From: Lachnospiraceae bacterium
GTDB taxonomy: Bacteria; Bacillota; Clostridia; Lachnospirales; Lachnospiraceae
Direction: 5' to 3'
Length of the DNA stretch: 47,529 nt
NCBI GenBank assembly: GCA_017525525.1
Contig: JAFXSQ010000056.1
Location: 1 to 47,529, forward strand
Part shown: positions 33,938 to 43,375 of the stretch, piece after piece
Position numbering within the stretch: position 1 is the stretch's first letter
Layout of the letters: each line of letters begins with the position of its first letter
Notes under the pieces: generated by a model
The model's database searches: none
What the model was told of the DNA's origin: nothing
The model's input: only the letters and a program-made list of their open reading frames with translations
Translations under genes and position numbers: made by a program

Positions 33938-33950
33938 GCGGTTAAATGTT

Positions 33951-34883
33951 TTACTCGGACCGTCTCTTTATCTCCTTAAAAAATGTCCCGACCTCAGCCC
34001 AGGCTTTCTTGGACTCCTCCATGATTGCGCCCGCCACCTGGAACACGTGGAACATGCCCGGGTACTCGGAGTAACGAAGAAGCACACCCGCTGACTTGGC
34101 CGCATCGCGCACCGCTCTTGCGTCGTCAAGCAGCATCTCGTGGGTTCCGACCTGTATAAGCATGGGCGGAAAACCTCCGAAATCCGCGAATGCCGGGGAT
34201 ATATACGGGTGACGCCTGTCAATTATTCCCGGGTAGGGGTTCTTGAATATAAGGTCGTCACCGGAATTGCCGAAGACCGGATCTATATCATGATTTGTCC
34301 GGTAGCTCTCGCCGCTTGCGGTAAGGTCCGTCCAGGGCGACATAGCCACTATCCCCGCCGGGATTTGCCTGTCCCTGTCCAGAAGGTATCTGCACAGCGC
34401 CATGGCAAGTCCGCCGCCTGCCGAATCTCCGCAGAGGACTATCCTGTCACCGTTATAGCCCTTTCCCCGCAGATAATCATAGCACACCACCGCATCGTAA
34501 AGCGCCGCCGGGAAAGGATTTTCCGGCGCCACCCTGTAGTCGGGCGTCAGCACGGGCGCGCCGCTTGATACCTCGGAGTAGTATCCCGCCATTCGCCTGT
34601 AGTTGGTCTTAAAGGCACCCACATAGCCGCCGCCGTGAAGGTGCAGCAAGACATAGTCCGTGTCGCAGGTATCATTCTCTATAAGCTCCGCGCGAAAGCA
34701 GCCCATATCTATCTTGCTGCTCGTTATGTGCTCGGGGTAGGAAAAGCTCTTGTCAAAATCGCTCTCCCCCCTGTGGTCCCCGATTATATGATCCTTTATA
34801 TATGGCGTTGAGTTAAACCGCGCCACCACTTCCCTTATCAACTTAGCCTTCTTACTGATTGTTTCTTTAGAATGCTCATCCAT
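33951..34883 (-). CDS. Alpha/beta hydrolase of the hormone-sensitive-lipase type
   Basis: Carboxylesterase of 310 residues. Motifs of family IV esterases are complete: oxyanion HGGGYVGA near residue 84, nucleophile GDSAGGGLA near 154 (Ser of GDSAG), acid in the DARAV segment after GTHEMLLDD near 254, and His in YPGMFHVF near 284. No signal peptide, so cytoplasmic. Third gene of an operon with a DUF6320 membrane protein and an alcohol acetyltransferase-like protein; it may hydrolyse the product or a related ester. AGGGAG precedes the ATG. Confidence 0.9.
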   Translation of the reverse strand: MDEHSKETISKKAKLIREVVARFNSTPYIKDHIIGDHRGESDFDKSFSYPEHITSSKIDMGCFRAELIENDTCDTDYVLLHLHGGGYVGAFKTNYRRMAGYYSEVSSGAPVLTPDYRVAPENPFPAALYDAVVCYDYLRGKGYNGDRIVLCGDSAGGGLAMALCRYLLDRDRQIPAGIVAMSPWTDLTASGESYRTNHDIDPVFGNSGDDLIFKNPYPGIIDRRHPYISPAFADFGGFPPMLIQVGTHEMLLDDARAVRDAAKSAGVLLRYSEYPGMFHVFQVAGAIMEESKKAWAEVGTFFKEIKRRSE

Positions 34884-34899
34884 AAGCTCTGTAAGCTCC

Positions 34900-35568
34900 C
34901 TAAACCCTAAACCTTCTCTTAAGCTCGCCCGTGGCCTGCCTTCCGCCGAAGACTATCATGCCCGCGAGCACAATTATCGTGAACATGGCCGTACCGACAC
35001 AAACCCAGTAGAAGCTCTCCTTCCTGACCAGGCAGACTATCGCAAGTATAACGCTTAAAGCCACCATGAAAACCTGTCCGAATATGTACAGCCTGTAGTG
35101 CCTTATCTCCGAGAGCATGAGACACACAAGCGCTATATCAAAGGCCGCAACCGCCGCGGGCGCACCTATCGTAAGGCCCCAACTGCCGTAGCCTACGACC
35201 GCATTTACCACGAAGATTACTATCACGGTCGCAAAGGTCTCTATCACGAGCTTTCGCTGCAGGCTTCTGTTGTTTCTGAAGGAAAAGGTAAATGTAAAGC
35301 AGCCGAACACAAGTCCCACTCCCGCCAGAGCCGACCACGGATAATCGCTTTTCGTAAAAATGTTCACGATTATCATAACAATCTCTGCCACCACCGAGGA
35401 GAAGATGATTATCTTTACCGCAAGCTGCATCTTCTTTATGCTCGGGCTCACATCCGGGTAGCCTGAGGTTTCGTGGGCCGTGTCGCCCATCTCAAGAGGC
35501 GCCCCGCACAACGGACACACCTTGGACTCATCCCTTATTCCGATTCCGCACTTTCTGCAACTACTCAT
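34900..35568 (-). CDS. DUF6320 zinc-ribbon membrane protein
   Basis: 222 residues. The N-terminus is a zinc ribbon (CRKCGIGI...CPLCGAPL, residues 4-23); then about six membrane helices from residue 48 to 212. Matches the DUF6320 type known from Clostridia; function unknown. Its ATG overlaps the stop of the acyltransferase gene by 8 nt, so the two are translationally coupled, suggesting a shared membrane-linked role. Confidence 0.8.
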   Translation of the reverse strand: MSSCRKCGIGIRDESKVCPLCGAPLEMGDTAHETSGYPDVSPSIKKMQLAVKIIIFSSVVAEIVMIIVNIFTKSDYPWSALAGVGLVFGCFTFTFSFRNNRSLQRKLVIETFATVIVIFVVNAVVGYGSWGLTIGAPAAVAAFDIALVCLMLSEIRHYRLYIFGQVFMVALSVILAIVCLVRKESFYWVCVGTAMFTIIVLAGMIVFGGRQATGELKRRFRV

Positions 35569-36829
35569 AGCACACCCCGTTAGTTTCGATTTCTAAGCCG
35601 ATTCCGTCCTTTGCAAGCTGCCTGAAAAAGGCCTTGGGCACATCCATCTCCTTTATGCCCTGGCTCATGGAGAACACGAGAGTGTCCCCGTAGGAGCACA
35701 CCGCTCCCTTTATATTCTGCCCCTTCGACATGGAAAGCAGAGCATAAAAGCTGTCTATGTAATCGGCATAGGGCTCGTCTACCTTCACCACTCCCAGGTT
35801 AGTGAGGGTTCCCGTGTTGGCCTTTGCCGACGAATAGTAGGCTATCTTCATGCCTATGTTTTTCAAAAAGAGGGGAAATGCCCTCAGCATATAGTTCATC
35901 TGGTTAGACACATTATAGGAGAAAAGCTTCTCGAGGTTGTCCTTGTCTATCTGCGTGTTAAGGCTGTCCTTAATCTCGCCCAAGACCTCCTCAAATGTAT
36001 AGCTTTCCTTTGTGGGCTTGAACACCGCCGAAACCACTGCAAAGAAGTTCTTCGTGGTCTCCGACTCAAAGTAGGGTCTTAAGTTCACCGGCACACAGGT
36101 ACTGATCGGCTTCTTCGACGGCTTGCCCTTTAAAAAGCCCTTGTAAATGGCGTAGGTAAACACGCCGACTATGTACTGGTTTATGGTCACGCCGTAGCTC
36201 TTTGCCACGCGCTTTATGTCCTGCAGATTAATATACCCCTGAACCACGCCGTACTGTCCCATCGTGAAGCTCTCGCCCTTCACGATAACGGCCTTCTCGG
36301 TCTTGTAGCCCTTCTTCGCCTTGGTTTTGTAATTCTCCAGATAGCTGTCCTCACTGTCTAACGAAGTAGTCGCCGACAGCTTGTCGAGCTCCGGTCTTTT
36401 AAGCTCCTCATGCATCAGCCTCAAGTACTGGTAGGTAAGCTCCTTCAAGAAAAGAAAGGCACCGTTGCCGTCCGTCAAAGCGTGAAAAACCTCAAGGTTG
36501 ATCCTCTTTTTGTAGTAGGTAACCCTGAACTGATAATCATTGTTGTTGTAGGGATTGATATAAGCGCACGGAAATGTATCCTCCTCGTGAACCTTCGGAG
36601 CCGGCTTTTCATTGGTCTCAAAATAATACCAGAAAAGTCCCCTCTTCATCTTCATGTTGAAGACATCAAAAAACGGGAGCACAAGGTTAAGAGCCTCCTG
36701 CAGAAGCTCTCCGTCTATGTTCTCCTTTAGGTTAACGGCCACACGATACACGTTGCTCATTCCCTCTCTCGCTATCACAGGAAAGAGGTTTGCCGTATTA
36801 TCAAGCTTGTCCCATCTTATGTCCTTCAT
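35561..36829 (-). CDS. Alcohol acetyltransferase/condensation-domain-like acyltransferase
   Basis: 422 residues of the chloramphenicol acetyltransferase/condensation fold. The catalytic HxxxDG motif is present as HALTDGNGAF near 115, and the second-half segments VPVNLRPYF near 236 and ALLSMSKGQN fit alcohol acetyltransferase-like or PapA-like enzymes. Substrates are unknown; a lipid or alcohol acceptor is likely given the membrane and esterase genes after it. The conserved start WDKLDN.A supports the ATG at 36829, yet no Shine-Dalgarno is visible; the ilvE terminator lies just 12 nt upstream. Confidence 0.82.
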   Translation of the reverse strand: MKDIRWDKLDNTANLFPVIAREGMSNVYRVAVNLKENIDGELLQEALNLVLPFFDVFNMKMKRGLFWYYFETNEKPAPKVHEEDTFPCAYINPYNNNDYQFRVTYYKKRINLEVFHALTDGNGAFLFLKELTYQYLRLMHEELKRPELDKLSATTSLDSEDSYLENYKTKAKKGYKTEKAVIVKGESFTMGQYGVVQGYINLQDIKRVAKSYGVTINQYIVGVFTYAIYKGFLKGKPSKKPISTCVPVNLRPYFESETTKNFFAVVSAVFKPTKESYTFEEVLGEIKDSLNTQIDKDNLEKLFSYNVSNQMNYMLRAFPLFLKNIGMKIAYYSSAKANTGTLTNLGVVKVDEPYADYIDSFYALLSMSKGQNIKGAVCSYGDTLVFSMSQGIKEMDVPKAFFRQLAKDGIGLEIETNGVCYE

Positions 36830-36840
36830 AATTGTAAGAA

Positions 36841-36865
36841 AGGGGGACCTTTTTCAAGTCCCCCT
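36841..36865 (-). terminator. Intrinsic terminator of ilvE
   Basis: AGGGGGAC with GTCCCCCT, 9-nt loop, 8-bp perfect stem, followed on the minus strand by TTCTTAC. It stands immediately upstream of the next gene's start. Confidence 0.7.
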
Positions 36866-36875
36866 GATATCCTTT

Positions 36876-37898
36876 TTATGCTATCTCCTTAATCCATCCC
36901 TCGGGAGCTTCGATGCGTCCCATCTGGATACCTGTAAGGGTATCGTAAAGCTTCTTGGTGTACGGTCCCATCTCCTCCATGCCGCTCGGGAAGTCGATTT
37001 CGTTGCCGTGATCGAATATCTTGCCGACCGGCGAGATAACCGCTGCGGTACCGCAAAGTCCGCACTCTGCGAAGTCCTTAACCTCTGAGAAGAGAACCTC
37101 TCTGTGCTCTACCTTCATGCCGAGGTACTTCTCTGCAACAACCATGAGTGATCTTCTCGTGATTGAAGGAAGAATGCTGTCCGACTTCGGAGTTACAAGT
37201 GTACCATCCTTTGTGATGAAGATAAAGTTGGCACCGCCTGTCTCCTCAACCTTGGTTCTTGTACCCGGATCAAGATACATATTCTCTGCATAGCCCTGCT
37301 CATGTGCCTCAACGATAGCGTGAAGGCTCATGGCGTAGTTAAGGCCTGCCTTTATATGACCGGTTCCGTGCGGAGCCGCTCTGTCGTAATCGGATACTCT
37401 GATAACGATCGGCTTTGCGCCGCCCTTGAAGTAAGGGCCGACCGGTGTGGTAAATACTCTGAACTGATAATCATTTGCCGGCTTAACTCCGATAACCGGG
37501 TTGATACCGAACATGTACGGTCTGATGTAGAGCGTAGCTCCCGAACCGTACGGAGGAACATAATCTATATTGCCCTTAACGGTCTGAACGATAGCGTCCA
37601 CCCACTTGTCCTCCGGATAAACCGGCATCTCAAGTCTCTTACAGGTATCAGCCATGCGGGCTGCGTTAAGGTCCGGACGGAAGGTAACGATACGGCCGTC
37701 CTCCGTGGTGTATGCCTTCAGGCCCTCGAAACAGGTCTGAGCATACTGGAGCACGCCTGCACACTCGCTCATGGTGATGGTATCATCATCTATAAGTGCG
37801 CCCTCGTCCCACGCGCCGTTAGTGTAATTCGCAACAAATCTCTTATCGGTCTTTACGTAACCGAAGCCTAGACTTCCCCAATCGATGTCCTTTGCCAT
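36876..37898 (-). CDS. ilvE: Branched-chain amino acid aminotransferase
   Basis: PLP enzyme of fold IV that interconverts Leu, Ile and Val with their keto acids. 340 residues, the long IlvE form. Visible motifs: YTTEDGRIVTFRPDLNAARM (near 62), ATLYIRPYMFG, the PLP-lysine segment GTGHIKAGLNYAMSLHA (Lys near 185), EETGGANFIFI and ECGLCGTAAVISPV near 277. GGAAG lies 9 nt before the ATG. Single gene with a promoter-like sequence at 37943-37971 and a terminator. Confidence 0.96.
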   Translation of the reverse strand: MAKDIDWGSLGFGYVKTDKRFVANYTNGAWDEGALIDDDTITMSECAGVLQYAQTCFEGLKAYTTEDGRIVTFRPDLNAARMADTCKRLEMPVYPEDKWVDAIVQTVKGNIDYVPPYGSGATLYIRPYMFGINPVIGVKPANDYQFRVFTTPVGPYFKGGAKPIVIRVSDYDRAAPHGTGHIKAGLNYAMSLHAIVEAHEQGYAENMYLDPGTRTKVEETGGANFIFITKDGTLVTPKSDSILPSITRRSLMVVAEKYLGMKVEHREVLFSEVKDFAECGLCGTAAVISPVGKIFDHGNEIDFPSGMEEMGPYTKKLYDTLTGIQMGRIEAPEGWIKEIA

Positions 37899-37942
37899 AA
37901 TGATCTACTTCCTTTCCAATGTAAAATAAAAATACGCTTTCT

Positions 37943-37971
37943 ACTATACCACTATTAAATCAAGATTGAAA
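37943..37971 (-). promoter_or_regulatory. Possible promoter of ilvE
   Basis: Minus strand TTTCAA (37971-37966), 17 nt, TATAGT (37948-37943). Good -10, weak -35. Confidence 0.45.
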
Positions 37972-38052
37972 GAATTTTTTTAAATGATTTGTTTGTCGCG
38001 GAATGCAGTGTTCAGTGGTCAGCCGGGGTTGTGGCTCGGCAGCTTTCGTGTG

Positions 38053-39174
38053 TTATGACATGGCTGCTGCCTTGTCCAGCAGTCTCTTTGTAAATGCCTC
38101 GGGACTCTCCTCCTTCTCCCTTATCAGGTAGTCGGAGGTCACCGCAAGTGAATCATCCACTCCGGCAAGTCCAAGCTTTACACTTTTTATCAGAAGCCGG
38201 ATGACCGATTCCTTCTGCGGTCCTGCCATAAGGAGGTACTCATCCTCGCCGAGCGAGAATATCTCCGAGTCCTCAGGCTTTATGCTGTTTAGTACCGGTA
38301 TCAGCCTGCCCTCGCTCCGCGGCACCTTGAAATAGACCCCGATACCGTTTGGATAACCGCTCTTTTCCATGTAATCGTTCATATCGGCTAAGAACTCTTT
38401 GTTGTAAAATCCGTTTATCGGATCCATATAGCGGTATCTCTTCTTGACAGTGCCCCATGTAAGAACTGCCGCAAGCACAAGGAACGGGAACCTTGCGTCA
38501 AAGGTGGTTAACCAATCTATCAGAAACGGGTAATTAATCCAGATATCTACCGGAAGGATCGCATAGATGTAGTTAAACGCGTATCCGGCTACCAGCGGTA
38601 TCACAAATACATCCAGCCTTAAGCATGTGGGCGCCTTCCTCTCCTTATTCGATTTCCATGCGATCCATATGGCATTGGCCACATAATAGAACTGAAGGAT
38701 GTAGCACCAATTGCCGAGCCACTCCGCGAGGATGCGCTTAAGATCGGCTAACTCCCTGAACACCGGCGATCTCACGTATTTTATTATGATCGGAATGCAC
38801 GCGAAAAGAGCGGCAGGGATGATAGCCCTTTTATACTTCTTTTTTACATGATCAAGGCTTTTGTATACAACAAAATCCACAAAGCGGTTCCAGCAGATTA
38901 TGATAAAGAGGATGATCAGCTCCCTCAAGAACTTCAAGGTATACATAAGCGTGATTTTTAAAGCAAATATAGTTTCATTGTTTACATCATCAAAGGACGG
39001 ATTGTACAGCATGTAACACTTGTCCGATACAATTCCTGCCACGATCAGCACCAACACCATGAAGATATTCTTTGCATCGGGTGTATCCCTCTTTCTGATA
39101 TGTTCATTTTTGAAGAAAAGTACGGCCATGCAGGCAAACGCTATGCCATAGATAACCATGTCTTTATAATTCAT
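38053..39174 (-). CDS. Multi-pass membrane protein with a degenerate GGDEF domain
   Basis: 373 residues. About seven membrane helices (residues 8-245) are followed by a cytoplasmic domain that opens with DPINGFYNKEFLADMNDY, the usual entry of GGDEF domains (DPLTGLYNR). The active-site GGDEF is replaced by LGEDEYLLMAG, and the domain is short, so it is unlikely to make cyclic di-GMP; it may sense or bind a nucleotide. Last gene of a four-gene operon, 15 nt after a GNAT-like gene; GGGAGGAAAG lies upstream of the ATG. Confidence 0.72.
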   Translation of the reverse strand: MNYKDMVIYGIAFACMAVLFFKNEHIRKRDTPDAKNIFMVLVLIVAGIVSDKCYMLYNPSFDDVNNETIFALKITLMYTLKFLRELIILFIIICWNRFVDFVVYKSLDHVKKKYKRAIIPAALFACIPIIIKYVRSPVFRELADLKRILAEWLGNWCYILQFYYVANAIWIAWKSNKERKAPTCLRLDVFVIPLVAGYAFNYIYAILPVDIWINYPFLIDWLTTFDARFPFLVLAAVLTWGTVKKRYRYMDPINGFYNKEFLADMNDYMEKSGYPNGIGVYFKVPRSEGRLIPVLNSIKPEDSEIFSLGEDEYLLMAGPQKESVIRLLIKSVKLGLAGVDDSLAVTSDYLIREKEESPEAFTKRLLDKAAAMS

Positions 39175-39189
39175 AACACACTTTCCTCC

Positions 39190-40029
39190 CTATCCCCTGC
39201 ATCCGCTTATTGCTTCCCTGCCTGTCCTGCCGGCGAAAAGCTTAGCCGCAAGAGCTTTCACCATCGCATTGTGTCGGCGTATGACTATCCTTGTGTCCGA
39301 CGGGTAATTCTCAACCGCTCTTCTTGCGGAGAAGGCGATCATACTGAGTAAGTCTATCTTCGAGTCGGGCCCCGATGCGTGAAAGAGCACCGGCATCAGT
39401 ACTCCGGATGAAAAGCGATGTATGAGGAACATGCCGCTCACCTTTCCGTCCGTGATGACGCAGCTTGAAGCCGTCTCGTCAAACCAATCCTTCTCAAGGT
39501 ACTCTAAGTCCTCAACTAAGCCCTTCTTGCCTTTAAAGAGGCAGTTGGTAACACCCTGCATAAACTGCAGCTCCATGAGCTCGTCTAAGCCTACTACATT
39601 GTCTCCGAGCTTCTTCTTTAGTGCCATTAAGGACTTCACATCCTCCACAGTAAGCTCTATGTCCCTGCTCTCGCCCTCTTTGATCTCGAAGCCGTCGTCC
39701 TTTAACCCCTTTTTTTCTTCTTCGGAGATGTCTTCAAGCTCTAAGAAGGACATCGTCACCTCAGAGCCCTTGATCTGAGAATCAAACTCAGAAAGCAAGG
39801 ATGCCAACGCATCCCCGCCTTCCGAGTTGATAAGATATATCTCCGCATCGGTATCCGCTTCATCCTCCATGTTCTTGTACTCCCAGACCATAGCGCCGGC
39901 CGGAGAATTATCCTCTCCCACCGCTGCGATTCCCCGGTAGAACATTCTTCCTATGCTTTCCGAGATATCAGGTTCAAGAACACTCTCGTATTCCGATACA
40001 TTTTCGTTGTTTAGTTCTATTATATCCAT
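39190..40029 (-). CDS. GNAT-like acetyltransferase homologue (second of a tandem pair)
   Basis: 279-residue cytoplasmic protein. It has the outline of two fused GNAT-like halves: an N-terminal half with AGAMVWEYKN and a C-terminal half beginning SSCVITDGKVSGMFLIHRF and followed by an IDLLSMIAFSARRAVENYP helix. The acetyl-CoA P-loop (Q/RxxGxG/A) is not clearly present. It resembles the gene before it in length and layout, suggesting an old duplication. Starts 3 nt after that gene; GGAG is upstream. Confidence 0.55.
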   Translation of the reverse strand: MDIIELNNENVSEYESVLEPDISESIGRMFYRGIAAVGEDNSPAGAMVWEYKNMEDEADTDAEIYLINSEGGDALASLLSEFDSQIKGSEVTMSFLELEDISEEEKKGLKDDGFEIKEGESRDIELTVEDVKSLMALKKKLGDNVVGLDELMELQFMQGVTNCLFKGKKGLVEDLEYLEKDWFDETASSCVITDGKVSGMFLIHRFSSGVLMPVLFHASGPDSKIDLLSMIAFSARRAVENYPSDTRIVIRRHNAMVKALAAKLFAGRTGREAISGCRG

Positions 40030-40032
40030 ATG

Positions 40033-40848
40033 CTAAAACTCCGCCTCGTATATCAGTTTCTTCTTTGCATTCGGGAAGAAATTCCTCGCTATAAGCGCCG
40101 AAGCATCGGTCACCGCATCGAAGTATATGCGACGCCCCTTGTAATTCTTCTTGGCTTCCTTTGCCGCCGGTACAAGTATGGACATAAGCGCCTTGCCATC
40201 TAAGGAATAAAGATACGAAAGGTTCAGGTCTCCGGCCGCATCCCTCTGTACGATCATCAACGAAAGGATATCTCCGCCCTTCTCTACCGCAAAGCAAAGC
40301 TTTTTCTCACAGGTCGCCTCAAAGTCTTCGGGAGAGCTTATGGTCAAGTGGTCCATGGTCTTATCTAACGCTTTATTTCTAAGCTCCTCAGGCATATCGA
40401 AGAGATATTCAGGGGCATAATCCATCTCGCCCTTTTTCTTCAGAATCTCAGCGCCGGTGAAGTCCTCCGTTGTCACCGCGTATCTGTCATAGGCATAATC
40501 CACATCCACCACAAGATCCGGGGTGGATATGGCCAGGAAGAAATCATACAGTCCGCTCTCGTCATCCACATCAAACTCCGCGCGTATCGGGCATATGCCC
40601 AGGGAGTTCACCATACGGCGTACCTCCTTGATAAGCCCTGTTCCGATCTTATTAAGCCTCTTCTCGGGACTTACATACAGCCAGACCACCTTATACTCAT
40701 ACCCGGAATACAATACGGACACAGCTCCGCACACCGTGCCGTCATCCTCGTAGGCAGCTAAGGATATACCTCTTCCGTCGCAGAAGGCTCCGGGCAAAAC
40801 CGAGTCAAATTCTGCTTTATTCTCATTGGTAACTCTGATATAGTTCAT
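40033..40848 (-). CDS. GNAT-family acetyltransferase-like protein (first of a tandem pair)
   Basis: 271 residues. The N-terminal half has a GNAT core: VCGAVSVLYSGYEYKVVWLYVSPEKRLNKIGTGLIKEV, where RLNKIGTGL fits the acetyl-CoA binding motif A. The C-terminal half repeats the fold loosely (GGDILSLMIVQRD..., MSILVPAAKEAKKNY). Substrate unknown. It lies 6 nt after the 806-residue protein gene; AAGGGG straddles that gene's stop. Confidence 0.7.
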   Translation of the reverse strand: MNYIRVTNENKAEFDSVLPGAFCDGRGISLAAYEDDGTVCGAVSVLYSGYEYKVVWLYVSPEKRLNKIGTGLIKEVRRMVNSLGICPIRAEFDVDDESGLYDFFLAISTPDLVVDVDYAYDRYAVTTEDFTGAEILKKKGEMDYAPEYLFDMPEELRNKALDKTMDHLTISSPEDFEATCEKKLCFAVEKGGDILSLMIVQRDAAGDLNLSYLYSLDGKALMSILVPAAKEAKKNYKGRRIYFDAVTDASALIARNFFPNAKKKLIYEAEF

Positions 40849-40854
40849 CCTGTT

Positions 40855-43275
40855 TTACCCCTTTTTATTCTTTTCCTCATGGAAGGCCTTGTAGCTTGTC
40901 TCATACATGGTAATAAAAGTATCGACCATTTCTTTATCGGAAAGATCCGGACCAAGACCGCTTATCGTACCTAAAGAGGTTTCAGAATTGAGGTGGATAT
41001 GATATCTCGAATGCCCATACATTATTAGTAATGTACAAAATTCCCTGTACATATTCTGGCACTTATCAAACAGCGGATTTTTATCATAATAGTCCTTAAG
41101 GAAGGGAAGGTTCTTGTAGGGACCCTCAAAGGTAAGAGTTTTTTCGAACAACAGCCACAGCCTGTCCATGTCCTTGATCATATTCTCCATGGCTTCGGAG
41201 TAAGGCTGCTCACCTTTATTAAGCGGCTCAAGCAGGTCCTTCCTTAGCTGTTCGGGTGACGGAAGCTCAAACTGTCCCTCGTAGTACTTCTTTGTCTCTT
41301 CCTCAACCATCTCCTGAATGATCTTCTGACTATTCTCCCTTGCTTCCCTATCCTTACGCTTATTTGTCGCTTCATCCCACTCAGAATCAATGTTGGGGCC
41401 GACCACATATGTTACTACGTTGTTGATAAATCTCATGTTCCACAGATGAGCTTCCATATCGGCCGCAGTCAAAGGCTTCCAGTTTTTATCAAAGTTGACC
41501 GGTCTTAAGATAGAACCGCACACCCTGGAAATGTCCTTGTCGCTCGAGAACTTTTTGTACACCTGTGCATAAGCTGTTCTGTAATGCGGGCAATCAATAA
41601 AGTTAGAAGCGTCACGGATATTCTTGTACAGTTCAAAGGACTTCTCATCAAAGAGTTTGTTTTTATTTTTTGACTCGATCTCGGCCTTGGCATCCTTAAA
41701 GGTCTTAAAGCGATTTTTTCTCCTGTAAGATGCTTCCTCCGTTTGCAGGGCTTTCTCGGCCTCGGTTACCCTCGGATATGCCTCTTCATACTTAACTAAC
41801 TGATCGTTTATCAATTCCTTATACTCCGCTTTTTCGTCGGCTAAGGTAGCCTTATCCTTGCCGGCTTTTTCGTCTCCTTTTTTAAGCGTATAGTACGTGC
41901 GATTGATGTTATGCTCGAAGCCCAGAGTATAATCCACCACGAGGCTAAAGAACTTCGTCGCTTCAAACTTTGTCCTGAGCAGCGGATTATTATAGTATTC
42001 ATATATATCCGGATCACATTTAGCATAATTATCCAATCTCAAAGAAAGGTGCGCAATCTCATAAATACCGATAGGATCCTTCTTGATAAAGTATAAGGGA
42101 CCTTTTTTTCTAAGCTCCTCGGGTGTCGGTAGCTTGTAATCCTTAATTCTGTCCATGGCCTCAAACATCAGCTGCTTTCTCTCAAAGCTCTTATCTTTGT
42201 CGGAGTATGCCTCGAGCCACCTCTTATTCCACTCTTCCTTTTTGCGTTCTTCCCTATTGATAGGCTTTCCGTTCTTGTCTCTCTTGACATAGCGAATCAT
42301 GGACATAACTTCATCATGTCTTGATGAATCGTTCACACCGAACACTTCCTCGGTATGTGAGGCGGCCTCCACGATCTCCGGTCTGGAAGACTCGGCCATA
42401 AGCGTAGAAAACATAAGGGATATCTGTGCGTCCTCTCTGGTCGCGTGAGGATTACCGGACTCCTTGATCATCCTGTCAAGGTGTGCTTTGTCGTTGACGC
42501 CTAATGCATCCTTCCACTTCTCGAGTGAATTTTCACCGTATTTTTTAAGAGACTTCTGAGCATCCGCAATCTCCTTTAACAGACCGGACTCGATAGACTT
42601 AAAGTCTTTCTCGTGCTCCTTACCAAGCAGGTTCTTAGCCTGATCGTAGAGTACCGACAGACAGGAAAGCTTTGCCTTGGCTATACGATACTCCTCGTTC
42701 CTGTCGCTTGTAGCCTTCACCTTGGCGGCGTTGATCATACCGTCCATTCTCGCGCGCATGATCTCATCGCGCCTTTTGTAGAGCTCTACGGGCGCAAGCG
42801 CACCCTCTCCGTCTTCATCTATATTCAGCTTCTCTTCAAGCTTTCTTGCCTTCTCAAAGCTCTTTGCTGCCGCTCTTGCCTTCTTCTTACGCTTGTCGGC
42901 ACTTCTGTTGGTGTGTTCGTCGGCATACACATCAAGAGTCAGGTTTTTGTCGCTCGCAAGCTTTGCGTAGCGCTTTACCTTCGACTGCATGTAGCCGGCG
43001 TCCCTAAAGTAATACTCCGTGCGCTCCGCAAAGGAGGACTGCTCCTGCTTTTCGCGTATGCGCTCCTCGGCATAGGAAGCTGTGTCCGTATCATACTCCG
43101 TGCCCGCGCCCATGCCGGAGCTTTCCTGCCTTTTATACACATCGGGAGCTTCTTCTTCCTTGACAAACGCAGTGTTTAATTCCTCCTGAATATCAAGCTC
43201 AGTCCTGACATCCGGCTGTTTTTCACCTGCCTGCTTTTTACGCTTCTCATCCAAATAATTCTCTAACTGTCCCAT
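40855..43275 (-). CDS. Large charged, coiled-coil-rich protein of unknown function
   Basis: 806 residues; not recognised. It is very rich in Lys, Glu and Asp and almost wholly alpha-helical in appearance, with likely coiled coil at about 110-260 and 480-560 and a disordered N-terminal about 90 residues. No signal peptide or membrane helix. AGGAGG lies 5 nt before the ATG. It comes 100 nt after the ABC1-kinase gene, whose flanks have a similar composition, and is tightly followed by two GNAT-like genes. A scaffold or a target of the kinase is a guess. Confidence 0.7.
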   Translation of the reverse strand: MGQLENYLDEKRKKQAGEKQPDVRTELDIQEELNTAFVKEEEAPDVYKRQESSGMGAGTEYDTDTASYAEERIREKQEQSSFAERTEYYFRDAGYMQSKVKRYAKLASDKNLTLDVYADEHTNRSADKRKKKARAAAKSFEKARKLEEKLNIDEDGEGALAPVELYKRRDEIMRARMDGMINAAKVKATSDRNEEYRIAKAKLSCLSVLYDQAKNLLGKEHEKDFKSIESGLLKEIADAQKSLKKYGENSLEKWKDALGVNDKAHLDRMIKESGNPHATREDAQISLMFSTLMAESSRPEIVEAASHTEEVFGVNDSSRHDEVMSMIRYVKRDKNGKPINREERKKEEWNKRWLEAYSDKDKSFERKQLMFEAMDRIKDYKLPTPEELRKKGPLYFIKKDPIGIYEIAHLSLRLDNYAKCDPDIYEYYNNPLLRTKFEATKFFSLVVDYTLGFEHNINRTYYTLKKGDEKAGKDKATLADEKAEYKELINDQLVKYEEAYPRVTEAEKALQTEEASYRRKNRFKTFKDAKAEIESKNKNKLFDEKSFELYKNIRDASNFIDCPHYRTAYAQVYKKFSSDKDISRVCGSILRPVNFDKNWKPLTAADMEAHLWNMRFINNVVTYVVGPNIDSEWDEATNKRKDREARENSQKIIQEMVEEETKKYYEGQFELPSPEQLRKDLLEPLNKGEQPYSEAMENMIKDMDRLWLLFEKTLTFEGPYKNLPFLKDYYDKNPLFDKCQNMYREFCTLLIMYGHSRYHIHLNSETSLGTISGLGPDLSDKEMVDTFITMYETSYKAFHEEKNKKG

Positions 43276-43375
43276 GTTGCCTCCTTTTTATACATTATAT
43301 GATCTACATAATAGTTCAACTATAGCACACAAAAGTCACGAAAACCACATAAAGTTAATATTCCGCATGAATAAT

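Noticed and set aside
38053-39174. Active diguanylate cyclase.
   Set aside because: The GGDEF motif reads LGEDEY and the domain is shortened, so catalysis is unlikely.
43128-43150. Peptide DVYKRQ in the 806-residue protein, identical to the translation of the Nextera transposon end often seen as assembly contamination.
   Set aside because: The DNA is GATGTGTATAAAAGGCAG, which differs from the adapter end at two of 18 positions, and the frame continues normally on both sides. I take it as chance.
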